Positions 56,446-64,000 of a stretch of 64,000 nucleotides of DNA are shown in pieces; the stretch's first letter is position 1; each line of letters starts with the position of its first letter. A program made the translations under genes and the position numbers. The notes under the pieces were generated by a model. The model was not told the origin of the DNA, did not search any database, and saw nothing but the letters and a program-made list of their open reading frames with translations. The DNA comes from Takakia lepidozioides (taxonomy: Eukaryota > Streptophyta > Takakiopsida > Takakiales > Takakiaceae), in NCBI GenBank assembly GCA_030704615.1, contig CM060731.1:13330001-13394000 (forward strand), in the 5' to 3' direction.

Positions 56446-58819
56446 CAGGAGAAACAGTTCAATGCGAAGGAGTATATGGATCTGTACACAGTAGTGTACA
56501 ACATGTGCATAAGGAACCGAACTACTCACAACAGCTGTATGATAGATATAGACAGTCATTTGATGAGTACCTGACTACGGTCGTTTTACCCCTAGTGAGA
56601 GGAAACCAGGTGAGTGTATGCTGAGAGAGTTTGTTTCCAGTTGGAAAAATCACAAATCATGATCAGGTACATGTCACGTTTTTTTCAGTATCTGCATCGC
56701 ATCAGCAGTAACTTGCTTCCCAGCCTCGTTGAGGTGGGCCTGCTATGTTTTCGTGACCTGGTTTATGGAAACTCAAATACCAGGTGAAAGATTTGGTCAT
56801 CTCCTTGATTGAGCAGGAGGGTGAGCAAATCGATCGTTTGTTGCAGAATGTGCTCGACATGGTTGTGGAGATTGATGTTGAAGCTCACACGCTCCAAGAC
56901 ACTGTTGCTTGCTACTCTCCCAAGGCAGAGTCTTGGATGCAAACGGATCAGTGTGCGCAGTATATGCTGAAGGTGGAGAATTGCTTAAGAAGAGAGGAGG
57001 AAAGAACTGGCTATTACATTCAAGCTAGCAATCAGAAAAGTTTATGAAGAAAGTTGAGCATGAGCTCCTTTTACAATATCAAACTCAGCTGTTGGAGTGG
57101 TGCCCTGCCTTACTAACAGATGACAAAGTGGATGACCTTTCACGTATGTATAGATTGTTCAGCAGGATTCCCAAGGGCTTCTCAACTATCTCTGGCATCT
57201 TCTCTAAGCATGTTGCAGATGCAGGAGCTACATTGGTACAGGAACAGCAAGCTAAGGATGCAGATGCAGCCTCTGCATATTTGGTCCACCAAGATGTTGA
57301 CCAAGTCGAGGATGCAGTATTGGACAAGCAGACTTGTAAGGGTGCACATATTGCAGCCTCTGCATACTTGGTCCAGCAAGATGATAACCAAGCTGAGGAC
57401 GCAATATTGGTGACCAAGCAGGCTAAGGGTGCACCCTCAAATGCAGGAAAGGTATATTTGGTCGAGAAGGATGCAGTTTCAGTAACCTGGTTGATGCAAG
57501 ATCTGCATTGGTCAAGAAAACCAACATAGCGGAGAAAACAGAAACCATCATGAGGGAACTGTACAACAGCATGCATTAGTTGTACGCACTATGGAGCTCG
57601 TGAGCCAGCTCCACGATAGATATTCTCATTAAGTTGGCAAATATTTTGCCAACCATCCCCTATTCCAGAGGGCATGGAGGGAAGCCCTTGAGCTGTTTTG
57701 CAACAAGCTGGATGTGGCCAGGTGCATCACAGAAGCTGAGCTGATGGTCACGTTCTACGACAGCTTATTGATTAACGTTGGAATTGAGAAGCTGAGTGAT
57801 GGAGCAGTTGAAGAGACCATTCAAAGATGGTAAAACTTCTTCGGTACATCAATATTGACAAGGACCACTTGGCAGAGTTATGCAGGAAGAAACTGGCTTT
57901 GCAGACTCTTGTCCCATGTAACCGCTAATGTCAGTCATGACCGCAGCTTTCTGATGAAATTGAGGCAACAATGGGGTGAACAATATATCTCCAAAATGAA
58001 GGGCATGATCACAGACCTCACAGTACTGGCACAGGAGAACCACAGCCTGTTCGAGGATTATGTAGCCCACAATGTAACTACCTCAAACAGGACCTCGAAA
58101 ATTGATTTTTCAGTGAAAGTTCTCACCTCCAGGTTCTGGCCGAGGTACAGTTCTTCGGACCTTGCTTTGCCTCTAGAGATGGTTGAATGTGTTCAGGTGT
58201 TCAATGAGTTCTACGAGACAACAAAAAAGCGTCGGAAGTTGAGGTGGATATATTCTTTAGGTTCAGTATTACAAGCGCAACGTTTGATGCCAAGCCCATT
58301 GAGCTCATTGTTTCCACCTATCAGGCTGTAATTCTTCTGCTATTCAACGTATCATACAGGTTGAGCTACTCTGAGATTAAGAGGCAAGTGAATCTAGAAA
58401 TGGTGAGACTCTCAGATTGCTTCATTCTTTGTCACGTGCCAACTACAAGATTCTGAAGAAAACCCTGGTACAGAACCTGTGGAAGAGACAGAATGGTTTG
58501 AATTCAATGCCAATTTCACTCAAGAGATGAGTCGGGTCAAGATTCCCTTGCCACCCTCAGATGAGAAGAAGACAGCCATACAGGATGTGTACAAGGATAG
58601 GCGCTACGCCATTGATGCAGCAATTATGCGTGTCATGAAGAGTCGGAAAGTTTTGTCACAAAATATGTAGGGTAAAGGCTACAGGTATAATATCCTGTAC
58701 ACTGCTGATTGGTTACAGAGTTTGAGCACTTCGTAAAATGGGTGTGGATGTGTTGAAACGTTTTTGTGAGGGTTCTTACCACCACGGTCTGCAGGCATAC
58801 TTATCTTGCATGCCTCACC

Positions 58820-58950
58820 AACTGTGCAGTTTCTGCATCTCTATCATGCTTAAGGAGAAGGCATGAGATCGATAGGTTCCTTGAAGCTGCTACCTTGGGA
58901 ATCCTGCTGAAGTGGCAGTATATACTTGAGAGGTCATCGGCCATGCACCT
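58820..58950 (-). pseudogene. Inverted cullin exon fragment at the 3' end of the locus
   Basis: On the minus strand DDLSSIYCHFSRIPKVAAS matches DDLSRMYRLFSRIPKGFST of the cullin exon at 57.1 kb. It occupies the place where the neddylation domain should follow. Confidence 0.7.
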
Positions 58951-59299
58951 TATAAAGACTCCATAAAGCATGGCAGTGCTAGTGAACCCTATGGGTGCAG
59001 GGTGCTCCTTTTCTAGCGCTACATGACTGAACATTGTGAGAGAACATTTACACTGTTAGCTTGAATGTATGGCCAATCCTTTCCTTCTCTCTTTTCAGGC
59101 CCTCGGCCTTCAGCATGTAGAGTGCAAAAGAATCCTATTGAATGCAAGTTGCTGCCTAGCGAGAGTAGTAAGCAGCACACTATCTTGGAGCGTGTAAGCT
59201 TCAAGTCCGTTCTGTTATGCATCCATCTCTACCACATCAATCTCCTCAAAGAGGCCGTCAAGGGCAATGTATGATCGATTTGCTCGGCCTAATTGGTCC

Positions 59300-61840
59300 T
59301 ACATATTTGATTACACCATAGAAACCTGGAGTGGAGCAGTGGGAACCAGGTGAGGTTGATTGAAATGGCAGGTTTGGCCTCCCAATTCAATGACTGGGAC
59401 TTGAACGTGAATGATTGACCAGTGTACCTCACCCCAATAGCGAACCTACAGTAGTTGGTCTGCACTAATGAATCACTTCGAATGGTTGTGACACGAACGT
59501 ATGTCAGAAATGAAATGGTGCTTTATAACGTCCGCGAAAGAACGTATGTCAGAGAAAGAAAGAAATCGGAAGAAATTACTCTCCTGTGCCACGGACCGAG
59601 AGTTGGTACCTGATTATCAACCTGGCCAGTGATGGACTTGCAACTCGGGAAAAATCTTCGTTGCAATGCGGCAGCCAAGCTCCAGCCGAAGATTCTCAGC
59701 TACTTCCCTACACTGCGCCAAAAACGGAATCCATGTGCCGGCTCTAGAAGATTTTCCCTAAGCTCTGCCCATGGTGCCCTGAGATCACATTCAGTACACA
59801 AGTATTTTCTGACGTTAAGTTAGTACTATCTTTGGTGCAAAGATGGTTTCAAGAATCGAGGGATGTGAAGGAAGATAAATATACGTTCAGGTCTACTCCA
59901 GAGCTTTAGAAATCTGGAAGACGGAGGACTGTATTGCACTGTGATCTGTAATATTCAGACCCTCCAGTCCTCAGAAATCTTGACTAGTCAACTAGCCTAA
60001 GTCGACTTACGTTGGAGCAAATGCGGAATCAAATGGGTGTGAGCCTCAACACAAGGAGCGGCTCTGGGGACGTCTGGACCCCGCCATAGCTGCAGGTGCC
60101 TGGAGGTTCCGTCCCCAGCTACTTGACTGCGCCCGCACTGCCCGGGATGTGAGATGCTGATCATCTACTTTTCTAAGAATCTTCGACAGAACATCCATAT
60201 ATGTACCATCGTCTTCAATGATATTTTAATGGTATATGCTCTGTACTGCACGGATGATGTGTGGGCGTTACGCTATTTATACGCGTACTGTACCCGAAGA
60301 TTGACCTAACTAGAGTATTCTAATGATACTCGATTGGAGGTTCCACTTCTCACAGAGCTTCGGCAGTACAGTTAAGCAGGAAGAACCGGGAAAGAATTAT
60401 ATGTCCATTCAAAATTCAGGCTGGACATTAGTAGTGTGATTGTCAAGACTACTCCAATGCTTCATTGTCGGGGCCAGGCCATACTGCAGGCTATTAATGA
60501 GACCCAAGTTCGGGCGCCAATATACTGATCAGAGATGAGCTTGGGGATTGGATACCTGAGCAGCTCGAAACTGAGAACCTACATTGATTACTATGGATGT
60601 ACATACGTACATACATGTATTTCCCACTTAATTATCGACATGAGAACTTGAGGTTGGTGGTAAGTTTGTGAAACTAATTTCCGCAAGCAGCTCAAATGTG
60701 TCTGCAGAAATGTAACAGTATTATTAGTGCACGTAAAAGGTTTTGAACTTAGTAGAAGAACAGCAGTCGAGCTCAGACGGAGCTCCAAAGGTGAAAAAAA
60801 ATTCAGAACCTTTATACGTCATTTGGAGGCCCGAAGGATCTAACAGAACAGAACCATATGTACCAGTGAGTCAACTCATGAAGTGGTTGTTATTGGCTAA
60901 GCTGGCTTCAGCCGAAGTCTCTTGAGAGAAATAGTCATATAACAAAAAGTAAAGTCCACCTACTTAGTTGGGCTACGTATTTGAGTCCGTTGGGCCGGCC
61001 CACCTTGTCTCGCTCAAGAACTCTGTGGACAGTCTAATTCGACACGCTTCTTCATCATCTTGACATCAGGCTTTCAAGAACAAGGGCGCAAGCTGCTCCA
61101 CGCACGCAGCTAGCTAGAGCGAGTACTGTTGGACGTGGTTTTATGACTCTAATTCATGATGCGAGCCGTGCACAATTGCTGGATCAATAGCATAGCGCCT
61201 GTCCTTCCAATCCACATCCTCTATCACTTTTCTTCTCTGTCGAAGGCGGCAAGCAAATCTTGATCAATAGATCTAATCTTGTCAGTGAGCTCAATCGGCT
61301 TGGCAGCAAACTTCCGCTTATCTTTATACATGAACATAAGCGAATATATCCAACTCAACTTGTCACGTAGTTGGCCAAAACCCTACCTCAGAACTGTCAC
61401 TGACAAATTTATCAAGACTTGAGTTTGAGGTAACGTTCTGGACCACATATTAAAAATCGCATCCGGTTCTCTATAACGTTGCAGCTGTGGCCGGCTGACA
61501 GGTACGTATAGAGGGACTTGAAGAAAGGAAAGCTACAGAACGCGTTCTAAGCATATTAGAACGACCATAGCGGGCCCTTCTCGCGACCGACGGACCACAG
61601 TGGGCCCTCCTCTTGATCTGTGTGCCCAGAACAGCCAAAAAAAGTATAGAGCCAACCGAAGCGAGTGTAAATAAGAACATCTTTCGATTTCAGGGGTGGG
61701 CTCTATAAGTGGAATCGCACCACGACTATACCACGACTTCCATTTTGCGGTTGTTAGGGATGAGTCATAGAGATCCATGAGCACCTACGGCAATAATAGC
61801 GAATGTAATCCAACCATGGATCACAATCATGATGATCAGT
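59300..61840. other. No gene supported
   Basis: Many short frames on both strands, none with recognisable sequence. A short ATG-led frame at 60743-60925 (SSSDGAPKVKKNSEPLYVIW) has protein-like composition but no partner exons. Confidence 0.35.
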
Positions 61841-61849
61841 GAAGTGTGA

Positions 61850-62840
61850 AGGGTGCACCCCACCCTTCCCTGTACTTGGTGAGCTTAAAGCGCCCTGCAC
61901 GCATTGTTTGCCCTATTTCCCCACAGCGAAGCATTTTTCGATATCTTTGGCGTCCAAATTGGCTTTTTGTTTTGCCAAAAAATAGGCCTTACACGCAACG
62001 GTGGCATTTTCTTGATTTCCATCCTATTGCCCTAGATTTTGGCAGGTCATTGGGGGGTAGGAAAATAAAGTCCGGTCAAAATTTTAAAATTCTTTGAATT
62101 CCAAAACTTATAGGAATTTTCGAATTTTCCACCCAAGGGTTACTCACTTTGGGAAAATCCAACTTACCAACTTGGCCCTTAAACGCCCACCACGTCCATT
62201 TCGGGCTTTGGGTTTAGAAAATTCTGAATAACTTTTTACATTCTCCATGGAATTGTGTGAAAAAAAAATATAGTGTTCTTGGGCACATGGCACACCAAGA
62301 TTCATTGCCTGATTGCCTTGGATCTGCCAGGTTGCAAAGAGGTCTCATCAGGCAAGGAGGGGGTCACGAATTGATAAAGGTAATTCCCGTTGTTATTCAC
62401 ACGAGTGTGAGTGGGGGAGAGAAACATGGGATTTTCCCAGGTTTGACCAAGTGGCAACATCACATGCATTGGCCAAATTGGATACTTTTTGGCTTGTTGG
62501 ATGAGGGATCTCAAGGGGATGAAACCATGCTAATTTCGCCTCAATCCCATTTGATCCCGTCACTCAAATCTTTAAGCAATTACCAAAAATGGATATGTTT
62601 CTCAAAAGTGCCCAATAATGGGGCCCACATTCAACGGTGGTATTTTGTGGATCTGGGGCTGATTGGCCTCAAATTTGGCAGGTGGATGCAGGAGGAAGGT
62701 GCGTAATGTGCGGTCAAGTTCTTTAAAAAGTTAATTTTCTGAAAGTTACACCAATTTTTCACTTAAGGGGTCATGTTTTTTGAAAAAGTCAAACTACGGC
62801 ACCGGGCGTTTAATGGTTAAGGGCAATGTCCGGGAAATAA
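61850..62840 (+). repeat. Dispersed repeat, copies 2 and 3
   Basis: CAACGGTGG(C/T)ATTTT, then about 30 bases, then ATTTTGGCAGG or AAATTTGGCAGG, occurs at 61999-62047 and again at 62633-62685. Both copies are followed by (G)CGGTCAA(A/G)-like and CAAACTACGGCACCGGGCGT-like blocks. Related to 53380-53740 on the other strand. Confidence 0.5.
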
Positions 62841-63289
62841 TTTCAGTTGAACCAGCCAGTAGCCGCTCATTCCCAGCAGCAATCGGCTAAGTGGGTTGGG
62901 CAGTCGGTTGCTACCCCTTAGTGGTAACTATACCCGGTCAATTTCTGAGAATTTGTTTTTACAACCGGTAATATTCCTAATGATTTATTTTGTGTTAAGC
63001 TATAAATCCGGCCCTTATAAATATCAACCTGTTGTCAACACAAGTGTCAAATGCACAACAATAAGTAAATAATAATAATAATAAATAATCACAACCAGTT
63101 TTAAGCAATTCAAACAAGTGAAGAACATTGTATCCTTATAGAAGTTGGACCTGTCAATGCCCTCAAACCACATGGAGGCCAAGAATTGAACCCGTGTGGA
63201 CAGGTGAGCTGTGATAGCAGGCAGGGAGTGCAGGCAGGGAGTGCAAGCAGGCGTGGGGCTGAGGCTGCGAGAGCAACGTCCAGACCAGT

Positions 63290-63520
63290 GTTGTGCGGGT
63301 ATCCGCTTAGGCGGGTTGAAACCGGCGGTTCCGGTTCCGGTTCCTTGGAACCGGTACCGGACACTGGAACCGGAACCCGGCGCCCAGGAACAGGAACCGG
63401 AACCGGGGAGCAAGGACGAGCCGGTTCCAGAACCGGACCCAGCGGGTATGGGTTTTTCCAGGAACCGGCAGGAACTGGAACCGGGGGTCAGTGGCGGTTC
63501 CGGATCCGGTTCCCGCACTA
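63290..63520. repeat. GGAACC/GGTTCC-rich microsatellite
   Basis: Irregular runs of GGTTCC on the left and GGAACC on the right, with the switch near 63350. The array is therefore partly self-complementary. Open frames through it (GSGSGTGT-like or PEPEP-like) are composition artefacts. Confidence 0.8.
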
Positions 63521-63521
63521 G

Positions 63522-64000
63522 GGTTTTGTTTTTTTTGTTTTTTTTTCCCCTGATCTGTCGTCTCTCACCTCCAATCTGCGCGATCTGCTGCAGTAGCGCG
63601 ACTTCAGTAGGGAGCAGCGCATAGCAGCACGGGGAGGAAGGAGCAACGCGCCTCAGAGCGGGGGAGAGGGATCAGCGCGTGGGGCAGCGCCTCGGCGCGT
63701 GAGGGAGGGAGCAGCGTTTTTTTTTTTTTTGGGTTGGTTTTCCTGGTTCTGTAGTCTCGCACCTCCCACCTGCACGATGTGCTGCAGCAGCGCGAGCATC
63801 AGCACGGGGAGGGAGCAGCGCAGGGAGGTAGCATCGTAGGTAGCAGTAGTTTTGTTTTTTCTTCCTTCCACGTTGTATCGTCTCTCACGTCTGTTTTTGA
63901 ATAGTGAGGAAGTTCACTTAGATGACAACAAGGAGTTGATTGCAGAGGCCGAGTTGTTTGAGATAAAATGATTTCTTTGTGTACTCTACACATTAATTTA
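63522..64000. other. Poly-T runs and GC-rich tandem, no gene
   Basis: Two similar blocks, T-run followed by CTCNCACCTCC(A/C)-CTGC and then GCAGCGCG-rich sequence, at about 63525-63660 and 63715-63830, suggest a local duplication of roughly 190-200 bp. No coding feature supported. Confidence 0.45.

Larger units (their letters stand above)
56103..58970 (+). pseudogene. Cullin-1-like pseudogene, rearranged
   Basis: Cullins are scaffolds of SCF-type ubiquitin ligases. The start MGTNKMKIVDLEKGWNFIYE and KLREKLEGV, LYTVVY match the cullin N-terminus. Later pieces in order are QQLYDRYRQSFDEYL (56540), KDLVISLIEQEGEQIDRLL (56784), KVDDLSRMYRLFSRIPKG (57125), KMKGMITDLTVLAQENHS (57995), LTSRFWPRYSSSDLALP (58130), [10 protein letters not shown] (58235), [20 protein letters not shown] (58300), and [20 protein letters not shown] (58590). 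A splice pair CAG|GTGAGT (56607) and AG|GTGAAAG (56781) is likely. The frame breaks repeatedly, for example near 57895, 58265 and 58455. A tandem, low-complexity insert (SAYLV-QQD repeats) occupies 57270-57480. The C-terminal neddylation domain is not found; an inverted exon piece sits there instead. Confidence 0.85.

Noticed and set aside
63024-63624. Long frames on both strands through the GGAACC region
   Set aside because: All encode Gly/Ser/Thr or Pro/Glu dipeptide runs forced by the microsatellite.
1-64000. Treating all frameshifts as sequencing errors
   Set aside because: The eleven EGY2-like exons are error-free in frame, and several lesions elsewhere (11-bp duplication, inverted exon pieces, in-frame stops) are real mutations. 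Homopolymer breaks alone remain open.

Overview
The window reads as nuclear DNA from a streptophyte (land plant or charophyte alga). The main evidence is a multi-exon gene for a plastid site-2 metalloprotease of the EGY2 type, with GT-AG introns in phase. Other support comes from telobox motifs, plant-type Mutator-like elements (MULEs), and a chromovirus with an initiator-Met tRNA primer site. Only one gene looks intact. The rest is mostly nested or decayed mobile DNA plus a scrambled cullin pseudogene.

Layout. 1-2266: little recognisable, one unassigned short exon candidate. 2267-10125 (minus): EGY2-like gene, ten exons modelled, all phases compatible, two G-boxes upstream of the ATG. 10400-12640: spacer with a 103-bp tandem duplication and an antisense ORF whose tail resembles one at 30.2 kb. 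12649-27606: a 14,958-bp MULE with a perfect 9-bp target duplication (AATAAAGGA). It carries a plus-strand zinc-finger/Ulp1-protease gene and a minus-strand MULE/SWIM transposase gene. Its TIRs, most introns and part of its coding sequence are packed with one short motif, GGGTTACA/TGTAACCC. 27607-31011: sparse, with two unassigned minus-strand exon candidates.

31012-45277: a second, unrelated MULE-like element of about 14.3 kb. Its TIR-like ends each hold a perfect subterminal hairpin. It has a decayed minus-strand MULE/SWIM transposase and the remnant of a divergent plus-strand gene, both with telobox leaders. A Ty3/gypsy chromovirus (32678-39650, two 725-bp LTRs) lies inside it. 46.8-47.0 kb: a tRNA-derived SINE candidate. 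47551-52272 (minus): a non-LTR retrotransposon remnant with RT, a chromodomain-like segment, RNase H, a CCHC-like finger and a restriction-like endonuclease, lacking the RT catalytic core. 53-55 kb: repeats. 55.9-59.0 kb: cullin-1-like pseudogene with inverted internal pieces. 59.3-64 kb: no clear gene, a dispersed repeat family and a GGAACC-rich microsatellite.

The EGY2 exons have no frameshift, so base quality is good in unique sequence. Transposon and pseudogene ORFs carry many single-base and short indels. Some may be assembly errors in repeats, but several are clearly mutational, such as an 11-bp duplication and inverted exon fragments. The most notable object is the 15-kb MULE. Its ends are nearly identical and its target duplication is perfect, so insertion looks recent. 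It appears to pair a transposase with a SUMO-protease-like gene and spreads one motif through termini, introns and exons alike.
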